Shown in pieces: positions 1 through 5,888 of a DNA stretch of 64,000 nucleotides; position 1 is the stretch's first letter; every line of letters starts with the position of its first letter. The translations under genes were made by a program, and so were the position numbers. Origin of the DNA: Aquirhabdus parva (GTDB taxonomy: Bacteria; Pseudomonadota; Gammaproteobacteria; Pseudomonadales; Moraxellaceae); contig NZ_CP031222.1 of assembly GCF_003351745.1 (NCBI RefSeq), positions 912,207-976,206 of the forward strand, given 5' to 3'. The notes below the pieces were generated by a model. It made no database searches, was not told where the DNA came from, and worked only from the letters and a program-made list of their open reading frames with translations.

Positions 1-1
1 T

Positions 2-298
2 GCGGCAAGTGCGCCAAGCGACGCAGTCGTCGCCGTAGCGCCGGGCACTTCAGTGGAGCCCGCAGCGGCTTCGACGGCAAATGTTCCTGCTACAGCAACA
101 ACTCCAGTGGTAAAGAGCGATTCTACAGCCACAAGTTCAACGGCAGTGGTTACGCCACCGTCGTCAGCAGTGGCTGAGCAGAAAACTGCTGAAGCACCAA
201 CTCCGGCTCCTGCAAAAGCAGATCCGGCGACAACCTCTCCTGCGGATAATCCAGTGACGAAGAGTCTGCTCGAGCAAGTTTTAAGGCAGCAGCACTAA
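2..298 (+). CDS. C-terminal end of an Ala/Pro/Thr-rich protein (partial)
   Basis: The reading frame is open from the window edge to a TAA at 296-298 and gives about 98 residues rich in Ala, Pro, Thr and Ser. It ends in a short charged tail (SLLEQVLRQQH). The real start lies outside the window. The composition looks like a flexible, probably periplasmic or surface-exposed tail, and no domain is recognisable. It runs in the same direction as the exbB operon and may belong to the same envelope system, but that is inference from position only. An internal GTG at 53 could start an ORF but has no ribosome binding site. Confidence 0.6.
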   Translation, partial: AASAPSDAVVAVAPGTSVEPAAASTANVPATATTPVVKSDSTATSSTAVVTPPSSAVAEQKTAEAPTPAPAKADPATTSPADNPVTKSLLEQVLRQQH

Positions 299-374
299 TG
301 TGCATAACGATGATTTTAACGTTGCAATGTCGTTGTGTTTGGTTATGTTGCGACATCGTGTGTTTGGAGGAATG

Positions 375-770
375 ATGAAAAATCATTTAATGACGCTACG
401 TGTATTGATGACTGTCAGCATCATGTTTGCTACAGGCTATGCCTCAGCAGCACCATCGGCCGATGAAAGTTCTGCGGATGCGACAGCTGTGCAAACTCAA
501 GCAGTCAGTACTGTGAAAAGCAAAGCAAAAGTGAAAACTGCGCGTAAAGCCAATGATAGTAATATTGCGGGTCAAACAGATATTGTGGCGAATGTCGATA
601 TGCCGATGGTCACTAATATTCTACCTTGGCAAGAAAAAGAGGGGAAAATTCCAAAGGATATCCTTGAGTTTTCTGCCTTGAAAGATTCATTGACCCCCAC
701 TGATCGCGATCGCTTGGCGAGTGAAATCCGCTACACGGCAATCCTGAATGAGCCAGTCAATCGTAAATAA
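375..770 (+). CDS. Small exported protein of unknown function
   Basis: About 131 residues. The start is placed at ATG 375 because GGAGG at 366-370 lies at good distance; the adjacent ATG 372 is too close and the GTG at 300 has no site. The N-terminus is a signal peptide: Lys near the start, a hydrophobic run, then Ala-Ser-Ala-Ala-Pro near residue 22-26. The mature part is Ala/Lys-rich and then has a more globular C-terminal half (ILPWQEKEGKIP, LTPTDRDRLASEIRY). I do not recognise the family. It sits 155 bp before exbB on the same strand, so it could be a periplasmic accessory of that system, but an apparent promoter separates the two. Confidence 0.6.
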   Translation: MKNHLMTLRVLMTVSIMFATGYASAAPSADESSADATAVQTQAVSTVKSKAKVKTARKANDSNIAGQTDIVANVDMPMVTNILPWQEKEGKIPKDILEFSALKDSLTPTDRDRLASEIRYTAILNEPVNRK

Positions 771-783
771 GTCAGAAGCTTGT

Positions 784-837
784 ATGCGTGGGCGAGCTTA
801 CGTTTGTCACGAGGACAAGCGGCAGGACTTACGCATG
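784..837 (+). other. Imperfect long hairpin between the small exported gene and exbB
   Basis: ATGCGT at 784-789 pairs with ACGCAT at 832-837. An inner stem pairs CGTTTGTC (801-808) with GACAAGCG (814-821), with one G-T pair, around the loop ACGAG. No T-run follows, so a normal intrinsic terminator is unlikely. It could be a Rho-linked 3' end or a processing structure. Confidence 0.35.
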
Positions 838-853
838 AGTAATTCTTAAAATA

Positions 854-897
854 TTGATATGAATATCATTATTTTTTTAGCTATGAAGAAGTATACT
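854..897 (+). promoter_or_regulatory. Fur-like site and -10 element before exbB
   Basis: GATATGAATATCATTATT begins at 856 and matches about 12 of 19 positions of the classical Fur box, best in its right half (ATCATTAT). A TATACT -10 candidate follows at 892-897, 17 bp after a weak -35 that overlaps the Fur-like site. That geometry fits repression by iron-loaded Fur. ExbB/ExbD/TonB operons are often Fur-controlled, but the match is imperfect. Confidence 0.4.
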
Positions 898-924
898 TAA
901 ATCACGTAAATAGGAGTTTTTAAA

Positions 925-1560
925 ATGGAATTTATCAAGTTTATTCAAGTGGGTGGCTTTTTCATGTACCCGATCATGCTGGTGTTCTTTGCTGGCATGG
1001 CGATCTTCTTTGAACGTCTCTATGCATTGGGTAAAGCTCGCGCACGTAGCCGTGAGATCTGGTCAAAAGTCCAACCTGATGTACAAGCGGGTCGTTTGGA
1101 AACTGCATTCAGTGCCGTGAAAGATGACACCAGTGAAGCGGGTCGTATTCTGGATTATGGTCTAGGTGCAGCGGCAAGTGGTGCAGACATGCCCCATGTA
1201 GAAGGCGCGCTTGAAGAAGGTTTACTTGAAGTGATTCCACGTCTAGAAGCCCGTACCAGCTATATTGCGACACTGGCAAACGTTGCGACCTTGCTGGGAT
1301 TGCTCGGAACCGTTCATGGTTTGATTCTCGCATTCGCGTCAGTTGCCAATGCTGATCCAGCACAAAAAGGTGATTTGTTATCTGCTGCACTTGCAGTGTC
1401 GATGAATACCACCGCATTTGGTCTGGGTGCTGCGATTCCACTCGTTCTCGCATTTACTTTCTTGCAAAACTATACCCAGCAAGTCATTGAAAGTTTAGAG
1501 ATGATTGCGATGAAAGTACAAAACTCTATCCGCCGTACATTTCCAACCCTCACGAACTAA
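925..1560 (+). CDS. exbB: ExbB/TolQ/MotA-type proton channel protein
   Basis: 211 residues, typical of the MotA/TolQ/ExbB family. Three hydrophobic segments are visible near residues 10-30, 112-135 and 155-182. The cytoplasmic part between the first two is rich in Glu and Arg, and the second transmembrane segment carries the usual small-residue pattern (LGLLGTVHGLI). ATG 925 follows TAGGAG at 911-916. ExbB pentamers surround an ExbD dimer in the inner membrane and couple the proton gradient to a TonB-like partner. The next three genes supply two ExbD proteins and a TonB-like protein, so this is a complete module. Whether it drives outer-membrane uptake, envelope maintenance or motility cannot be told from sequence. 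Confidence 0.92.
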   Translation: MEFIKFIQVGGFFMYPIMLVFFAGMAIFFERLYALGKARARSREIWSKVQPDVQAGRLETAFSAVKDDTSEAGRILDYGLGAAASGADMPHVEGALEEGLLEVIPRLEARTSYIATLANVATLLGLLGTVHGLILAFASVANADPAQKGDLLSAALAVSMNTTAFGLGAAIPLVLAFTFLQNYTQQVIESLEMIAMKVQNSIRRTFPTLTN

Positions 1561-1636
1561 TGCTCTTTCTTTCCCATCATTCATTGAGGGAAAAATAGAA
1601 GGGTAGGAGCGATGAGGGCGATAAGGAGGAAGTGTT

Positions 1637-2119
1637 ATGTCGATTCGTAGACGTCGTCACCGAGAGACCAACACCGAGTTGGATCTCACTGCATTTATGA
1701 ATTTGATGGTGATTATGATCCCATCATTGCTCATCAATGCTGTTTTTACACAAGTGAATGTTTTAAATGTTGATCAGCCGGGTGATGGTGCACCGCAAAC
1801 GGCAGCCGCAGCGATCAAGCCACCGCTGACTCTGGATGTCGGTGTTTATCCTGATAAGTTCGTGATTAATAATCGTGGTCATGGGCAGTTGGCCGAAATT
1901 GCTGGGCATGATTATGCGAAGCTCAATGCCGCACTGGTGGATATCAAACGACAATATCCTGCGGTGAGCAGTGCAACATTGCGGATCGATGAGACCGTTA
2001 AATATCAAGATATTATTTATGTGATCGATGCGGTTCGCATCGTGCAAAGTGGGCAAACGGGCAATAGCTATGCGCTGTTTCCGAATGTACAGCTTGCAGG
2101 TGTGGAGGGAACACCATGA
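1637..2119 (+). CDS. exbD: ExbD/TolR-family protein, first copy, lacking the membrane Asp
   Basis: 160 residues with the ExbD/TolR layout: short basic cytoplasmic N-terminus (RRRRHRE), one transmembrane helix at about 17-38 and a periplasmic domain. ATG 1637 follows AAGGAGG at 1624-1630. The conserved motif reads LDLTAFMNLM here, with Asn22 where ExbD and TolR normally carry the proton-conducting Asp (E. coli INVTPFIDVM). The second ExbD-like protein next door keeps the Asp, which suggests a heterodimer with a single titratable residue. The two genes overlap at ATGA, so synthesis is probably coupled. Assignment to the family is firm; the functional consequence of Asn is inference. Confidence 0.88.
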   Translation: MSIRRRRHRETNTELDLTAFMNLMVIMIPSLLINAVFTQVNVLNVDQPGDGAPQTAAAAIKPPLTLDVGVYPDKFVINNRGHGQLAEIAGHDYAKLNAALVDIKRQYPAVSSATLRIDETVKYQDIIYVIDAVRIVQSGQTGNSYALFPNVQLAGVEGTP

Positions 2120-2622
2120 AGATTTCTCAGATTCGACGTCATAAGCGCAAGCAGGCGCTGAAAAGTAATACGGCACGTTTGACGCTGACGTCATTGATCG
2201 ACATTTTTACGTTGCTCGTGTGTTTCTTGCTGGTGGGCTTTCAGGGTGAAGCACAGATTCCTTCGATCAAAGGGCTGGCACTGCCAATTTCAAGTTCTTA
2301 TGCACCGCCAGAGTCTTCATTAACCCTAGTGGTTACGCCAACAGAAATTCGCGTCAATGAAAAAGTCATTCAGCGTTTAGATGTGCCCGTTGCTGAAGGT
2401 GCAACTATGGATTTCACGCCACTCATTACGACATTGGCACAGCAGGCACTTCGCTTTAAGCCTTCTCAAGTGGTCAATGGCACGCCTGAGCGCACTGTGA
2501 TTATTTTGGCAGATCAAAATATTCCGTACGCGACATTGCATCAAATCATGATGGTGTGTAGCCAACAGCATTTTGGTCGTATTGCGTTTGCTGTGAATAA
2601 GGAGGCAAAGAAAAATGCCTAA
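2116..2622 (+). CDS. exbD: ExbD/TolR-family protein, second copy, with the membrane Asp
   Basis: 168 residues. The start ATG 2116 overlaps the stop of the first exbD (ATGA), with GTGGAGGG upstream. A basic N-terminus (RRHKRKQ) leads into a membrane helix from about 22 to 42 that holds the canonical Asp29 in LTSLIDIFTLL. A periplasmic domain of about 120 residues follows. It should be the proton-conducting ExbD of this operon, paired with the Asn-bearing first copy. Its end overlaps the start of the TonB-like gene by 8 bp, so all three downstream genes look translationally coupled. Confidence 0.88.
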   Translation: MKISQIRRHKRKQALKSNTARLTLTSLIDIFTLLVCFLLVGFQGEAQIPSIKGLALPISSSYAPPESSLTLVVTPTEIRVNEKVIQRLDVPVAEGATMDFTPLITTLAQQALRFKPSQVVNGTPERTVIILADQNIPYATLHQIMMVCSQQHFGRIAFAVNKEAKKNA

Positions 2623-3784
2623 TACTATTCCGAATGCAGGGTTGAATACCTCGTTACCAAAATTGCAAAACGCGCATGCCTTGGGTTGGTTACCGTGGGA
2701 TTATGGTCAGTTCCGTAAGTCAGACTTGGCGTTCTCCGTGTTTGCCGTGCTGTTCTGCGTGGCGATACCTTTTGTCAAAGTACCGTTGCCTGAGCGGGTG
2801 ATCCCTGCACGGACGGTTCTTGCACCGATTGATATCGCACCGCCGGAAGTAAAGCTGGTGGAGAAGAAAGAAACGCCTCCACCTAAGACCAAGGAAGGCG
2901 CTCAGCCTGAAGCCGCGAAAGCATTGCCACGTGCTGCAGCACCGAATCATCCGCTGCCTAAGCCACAGCCCCCAAGTCAGGCAGGTTCACCGGACAAGCC
3001 GCCTGTACAAACGGTACGCCCAGCGCGCGCGACAGCGGATGCTGCTACAACGCAACGTGCTGCGGCTTCCCCTAATCCAGGTCCGTTACCGACAGATACA
3101 CCAGCGCCTGTATCCCACGCTACAGGCCCGAGTGCTGCTGAGCTTAAAGAGCAGGCTCAACGCCGTGCACAAAGTCTCGTCGCAGCGGCAGGAATAGGTA
3201 CCGCTGTAGGGAGTTTAACCAACGGTACCAGCTCTAACCCAAAGGCCGTTGAAGGACGAGGGCTGCAAAAAGGTGGAGTTGATGGTGGTCGTCCTGATCC
3301 AAAGTTAGGGATCGGCGGCGGTGGTACAGGCGGCAACGGCGCAGCAAAATCAGGCGTACGCTTTGGTTCCGCAACCGATGGTGATAAAACCGGTCATGGT
3401 ACAGGCAGCTTGTCTGGACGCGGCACGGATGATGTCAGCGGCGGAAAAATCAAAGGCAATGGTACGGGTAATGCGGGTAGTGGAAGTTCTGATGCTGGTA
3501 AAGGTGCACGGGATGACGTGAAACGCATCATGACGCAGAATGCCGGACGTCTGCAAAGTGCTTATATGCGTGCACTTGGTGATGATCCGACTATGGAAGG
3601 AAACTTCACCGTTCGCTTAAAAATTGCCCCAGATGGTCATGTAATCAGTGCCAGTGTGGTCTCAAGTGATCTGAATAACAGTAAGCTTGAAGGTCAATTA
3701 CTCGCCATGATTAAGGGTTTTAGCTTCAGTTCGGGTAGTTTTGACGTATGGGAGCAAAATTATAAGTATAATTTTATTCAATAG
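2615..3784 (+). CDS. TonB-like protein with AgmX/PglI-type C-terminal domain
   Basis: 389 residues. A cytoplasmic stretch of about 35 residues is followed by one transmembrane helix (about 38-56, LAFSVFAVLFCVAIPF). A Pro/Ala/Lys-rich spacer covers roughly 65-175, a Gly-rich low-complexity region roughly 195-300, and a compact domain covers 300-389 (VKRIMTQNAGRLQSAY ... GNFTVRLKIAPDGHV). The C-terminal domain resembles the AgmX/PglI C-terminal domain found in TonB-like proteins, including ones linked to myxobacterial gliding. The layout (one inner-membrane anchor, proline-rich periplasm-spanning region, terminal domain) is that of TonB, and the preceding ExbB and ExbD genes supply the motor. 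The partner in the outer membrane is unknown. Confidence 0.8.
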   Translation: MPNTIPNAGLNTSLPKLQNAHALGWLPWDYGQFRKSDLAFSVFAVLFCVAIPFVKVPLPERVIPARTVLAPIDIAPPEVKLVEKKETPPPKTKEGAQPEAAKALPRAAAPNHPLPKPQPPSQAGSPDKPPVQTVRPARATADAATTQRAAASPNPGPLPTDTPAPVSHATGPSAAELKEQAQRRAQSLVAAAGIGTAVGSLTNGTSSNPKAVEGRGLQKGGVDGGRPDPKLGIGGGGTGGNGAAKSGVRFGSATDGDKTGHGTGSLSGRGTDDVSGGKIKGNGTGNAGSGSSDAGKGARDDVKRIMTQNAGRLQSAYMRALGDDPTMEGNFTVRLKIAPDGHVISASVVSSDLNNSKLEGQLLAMIKGFSFSSGSFDVWEQNYKYNFIQ

Positions 3785-3807
3785 GTCGTTAATTCAGCGT
3801 TTTGCGG

Positions 3808-3836
3808 TTGTCTTTTTAAACTGAACTCGTTAATAT
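3808..3836 (+). promoter_or_regulatory. Promoter of tRNA-Ser
   Basis: TTGTCT at 3808-3813, a 17-bp spacer, then TAATAT at 3831-3836. Transcription would start near 3843, a few bases before the mature tRNA 5' end at 3847. This is a strong sigma-70 type match placed exactly where expected. Confidence 0.75.
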
Positions 3837-3846
3837 TTGCGCCTCT

Positions 3847-3936
3847 GGAAGCGTGGCTGAGCGGTTTAAAGCACCGGTCTTGAAAACCGACGAGGGTGTG
3901 AGCCCTCCGTGAGTTCGAATCTCACCGCTTCCGCCA
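3847..3936 (+). tRNA. tRNA-Ser (anticodon TGA)
   Basis: The acceptor stem pairs GGAAGCG (3847-3853) with CGCTTCC (3926-3932), followed by discriminator G and an encoded CCA. The anticodon loop CTTGAAA at 3879-3885 holds TGA at 3881-3883, reading UCA-type codons. A long variable arm (GAGGGTGTGAGCCCTC) and the T-arm GAGTTCGAATCTC are typical of a class II serine tRNA. The outermost anticodon-stem pair looks like a C-A mismatch. A promoter sits just upstream and a terminator just downstream, so it is a one-gene unit. Confidence 0.97.
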
Positions 3937-3954
3937 AATTTGTAAGATGTAAAT

Positions 3955-3986
3955 AAAAAAGCCCTTATTTGATAAGGGCTTTTTTA
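3955..3986 (+). terminator. Intrinsic terminator after tRNA-Ser
   Basis: A perfect 8-bp stem, GCCCTTAT (3961-3968) with ATAAGGGC (3972-3979), around a TTG loop. It is flanked by an A-run upstream and a T-run downstream, so it may work in both directions between the tRNA and the minus-strand lipoprotein gene. Confidence 0.88.
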
Positions 3987-4037
3987 TTGGCTATTGTTCG
4001 GATCTCTGAACGTAAATACATCTTTTATAGATGGATA

Positions 4038-4496
4038 TTAATATCGATAAATAACGCGCTGTTGCTGGGGTTGAGGAAGCTGATTGCCATTGGAATACAT
4101 ACATTGCTCATAAGCAATGTCATAGCGCCTTTGTAAGCTATACGATGCATCTTGGGCATAAGACCCTCCGAACAGTGAGCCTCCTGCCAAGCCTACAGCA
4201 GCACCAGTCCCGACTGCACGGCCATGGCCTCGGCCACCAATTGCACCCACGGCTGCACCAAGTGCAGTACCAATCACAGCCGCACCAACTGCCGAATCAT
4301 TCGCAGCCTGCGCAGCAGGCCCCACTGAGTTCGCCGCAAAGTTACGGCATTGCTGATCTTCCTGCTGGAACAAATCAAAAGGTTTACCGGGTGCAGGCAT
4401 CACCGCCACATTTGGGCCACTTGGCATCGTCTGACAGCCGCTGAGTATCGTTGCACAGCTTACTACAGCAGTCGTGATATACAGTTTTATACTCAT
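4038..4496 (-). CDS. Glycine-zipper lipoprotein
   Basis: About 152 residues. Three ATG codons lie in a row; the third (4496) is chosen because GAGGAG at 4504-4509 stands 7 bp before it. A lipoprotein signal ends in LSGC (Cys21), so the protein is probably lipidated. The middle has a glycine-zipper segment of small residues from about 70 to 105 (GAAVIGTALGAAVGAIGG, then GTGAAVGLAGG) that can form a membrane hairpin. The C-terminal part is Gln/Tyr-rich with two Cys (QCRNF, YEQCMY). Glycine-zipper lipoproteins are common in Acinetobacter envelopes and are usually of unknown function. The gene converges on tRNA-Ser and shares its terminator region. Confidence 0.82.
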   Translation of the reverse strand: MSIKLYITTAVVSCATILSGCQTMPSGPNVAVMPAPGKPFDLFQQEDQQCRNFAANSVGPAAQAANDSAVGAAVIGTALGAAVGAIGGRGHGRAVGTGAAVGLAGGSLFGGSYAQDASYSLQRRYDIAYEQCMYSNGNQLPQPQQQRVIYRY

Positions 4497-4532
4497 CATC
4501 ATTCTCCTCAGATATGCTTTTTTATCTGTTTC

Positions 4533-4991
4533 TTAGCGTGCATCAGAAGGTTTTACAGGCGTCTTCTGCCATCCCGAAGGGCAACTTGGTACATTGGGGT
4601 AATAGCCTTGTGGCGAGCCGCAGTAATACCAAACTTTCTGCATTACAGGCGCTGGGGCTGTCTGCGGTAAAGGTTGAGCGGGTTGGCTTTCTACAATCGT
4701 TGTCACAGGCTCACTCACGACATAGGCGGGCTCAAGTTCAGGGTCTGGATACGGATATATCGGCGCAGGATAGAGTAACCATGCACCGCCCACTCCCCAC
4801 CACCATCCATAATGACCGCCATGCCAGCCTTGTCGCCAATATCCGCCGCGCCAGCCGACAGGGTTGTAATGGAAATGATAAGCGCCAGCCCAATTGCGTC
4901 CATAATGAGGGTAGGCCTGTGCTGGCGATATAAGTCCTATACCACCCATGATAGATATCGCCGAGGCTACGATCAGCACTTTAGATTTCAT
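4533..4991 (-). CDS. Small secreted Gly/Trp/Tyr-rich protein
   Basis: 152 residues. ATG 4991 is preceded by CAGGGAGATATC, a good ribosome binding site. Signal peptide: KSK, hydrophobic run, cleavage after AQA near residue 26. The mature N-terminal half is extremely aromatic and glycine-rich (GWRGGYWRQGWHGGHYGWWW), followed by a Pro/Glu-rich linker. The C-terminal module holds two Cys (WYYCGSPQGYYPNVPSC, then PSGWQ). Proteins with this aromatic region and C-terminal CP-GW motif occur widely in proteobacteria as small periplasmic or surface proteins without known role. The two Cys probably form a disulfide. It precedes the glycine-zipper lipoprotein gene by 36 bp on the same strand, so the two may be one operon. 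Confidence 0.75.
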   Translation of the reverse strand: MKSKVLIVASAISIMGGIGLISPAQAYPHYGRNWAGAYHFHYNPVGWRGGYWRQGWHGGHYGWWWGVGGAWLLYPAPIYPYPDPELEPAYVVSEPVTTIVESQPAQPLPQTAPAPVMQKVWYYCGSPQGYYPNVPSCPSGWQKTPVKPSDAR

Positions 4992-5165
4992 GATTGATAT
5001 CTCCCTGTGTATGGTTCAATCGTAGAAACACTACGACCTCATCTTGAGGTAATCCAAAACACGATCATTGCTTCATAGAATTCGTTGACTTAAGGGCAGT
5101 CTGCGATTCAAATTTGGTCTAATCTTGGGTTTTGTGTATTTTTATATGATCGAACTGGATGGTTT

Positions 5166-5257
5166 GGTAAGTGGGTGGCAAAGGGTTTTAGAGGTGCTTA
5201 TCTATTATGTTCATCAAATGTCGGTGAGTTTGAATCTCATTGTTTCTGTCAAATCTG
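5166..5257 (+). pseudogene. Decayed tRNA-Ser copy
   Basis: The last 36 bases (5222-5257) match 28 of 36 positions of the tRNA-Ser 3' end plus flank (3908-3943), including the T-arm GAGTT-GAATCTCA and the flank CAAAT-TG. Six of the eight differences are C to T. The 5' part still resembles the tRNA (GTAAG, GTGGC, GGTTTTA) but the anticodon arm and variable arm are lost, the acceptor stem cannot pair and the CCA is mutated to TCA. It has its own terminator at 5305-5332. I read it as a degenerated tandem duplicate of the functional gene 1.3 kb upstream. Confidence 0.7.
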
Positions 5258-5304
5258 GTGGTATTGAGAAAAAGCTAATCGTTAAATTATTTTTAGTCTC
5301 TTTC

Positions 5305-5332
5305 AACTCTCTATTCCATAGAGAGTTTTTTG
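5305..5332 (+). terminator. Intrinsic terminator after the tRNA relic
   Basis: A perfect 10-bp stem, AACTCTCTAT (5305-5314) with ATAGAGAGTT (5318-5327), loop TCC, then a T-run. There is no live gene directly before it, so it is probably left over from the former tRNA unit. Confidence 0.8.
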
Positions 5333-5510
5333 GTTGATCTAAAATTTTTATAAAGAATAAATAAAACTAACCATTTGATATTTATTGATAATTAATTATT
5401 TTTAATATAACCCAATGATTTTAATTTATTTTTATTTAAATTGTAATTTTACGGTGATAGAATCGTCGCTGTTTTGTATCTGGAACTATGTCTTCAAAAG
5501 GGGAAGAATA

Positions 5511-5882
5511 ATGAATGTGTTAAAAAATGGATTGGTATTAGGTGCTATTGTTTCAATCGCTCTGGTTAGCGGTTGTGCCTCAATCATTAATAGCAAAACA
5601 CAAAAAGTGAATATTACTACGTCTAATGGCTCTAAAATCGTAGCAAATGTCGATGGTAAAACTGTGCAAGCCCCTGGTATTGTTGGGTTAGATCGTTCAC
5701 GCGTAGAGAAAATTATTACCACTTCAGATGCCAATTGTGCTCCGCAAACAATCGCTCCAAGTTCTGTTGATCCGATCTTCTTCGGCAATATCTTGATTGG
5801 TGGTTTACTCGGTTCGACAACGGATTACTCCACTGAAAAGATGTGGAAATATGACAATACGTTGATTATCAGCTGTAAATAA
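5511..5882 (+). CDS. Small lipoprotein upstream of a DUF4105 protein
   Basis: 123 residues. ATG 5511 is chosen because AAGGGGAAG lies just upstream and a lipoprotein signal follows directly (VLKNGLVLG ... LVSGC, Cys23). The upstream in-frame ATG at 5415 would bury the signal peptide and has no binding site. The mature part begins CASIINSKTQKVNITTSNG, an opening seen in small CAS-I-type lipoproteins of unknown function. A hydrophobic Gly-rich stretch (FFGNILIGGLLG) sits near residue 92 and there are two more Cys (NCAPQT and the final SCK). Only 6 bp separate it from the DUF4105 gene, so the two are almost certainly co-transcribed. Function unknown. Confidence 0.78.
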   Translation: MNVLKNGLVLGAIVSIALVSGCASIINSKTQKVNITTSNGSKIVANVDGKTVQAPGIVGLDRSRVEKIITTSDANCAPQTIAPSSVDPIFFGNILIGGLLGSTTDYSTEKMWKYDNTLIISCK

Positions 5883-5888
5883 GCCATC

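Larger units (their letters stand above)
4992..5510. other. Intergenic stretch with leader hairpins and a tRNA relic
   Basis: No convincing gene. On the leader side of the secreted protein gene lie two small inverted repeats, TCGTAG/CTACGA (5020-5036) and ACCTCA/TGAGGT (5036-5050). A weak promoter-like pair TTGACT (5085-5090) and TCAAAT (5108-5113), 17 bp apart, points toward the decayed tRNA-Ser copy at 5166-5257. A terminator at 5305-5332 follows. The rest is AT-rich leader of the lipoprotein gene at 5511. Confidence 0.55.

Noticed and set aside
4145-4933. Plus-strand ORFs of about 100-140 residues opposite the two small envelope genes
   Set aside because: They lie antisense to genes with signal peptides and good ribosome binding sites; composition and starts do not support coding.
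3847-5257. Genomic island between two tRNA-Ser 3' ends
   Set aside because: No integrase or mobile gene lies between them, and the resemblance of the second copy extends into the tRNA 5' part, so a decayed tandem tRNA is the better reading.
5125-5337. 70-residue plus-strand ORF over the tRNA relic
   Set aside because: It runs through the decayed tRNA and its terminator; the coding appearance comes from low stop density.
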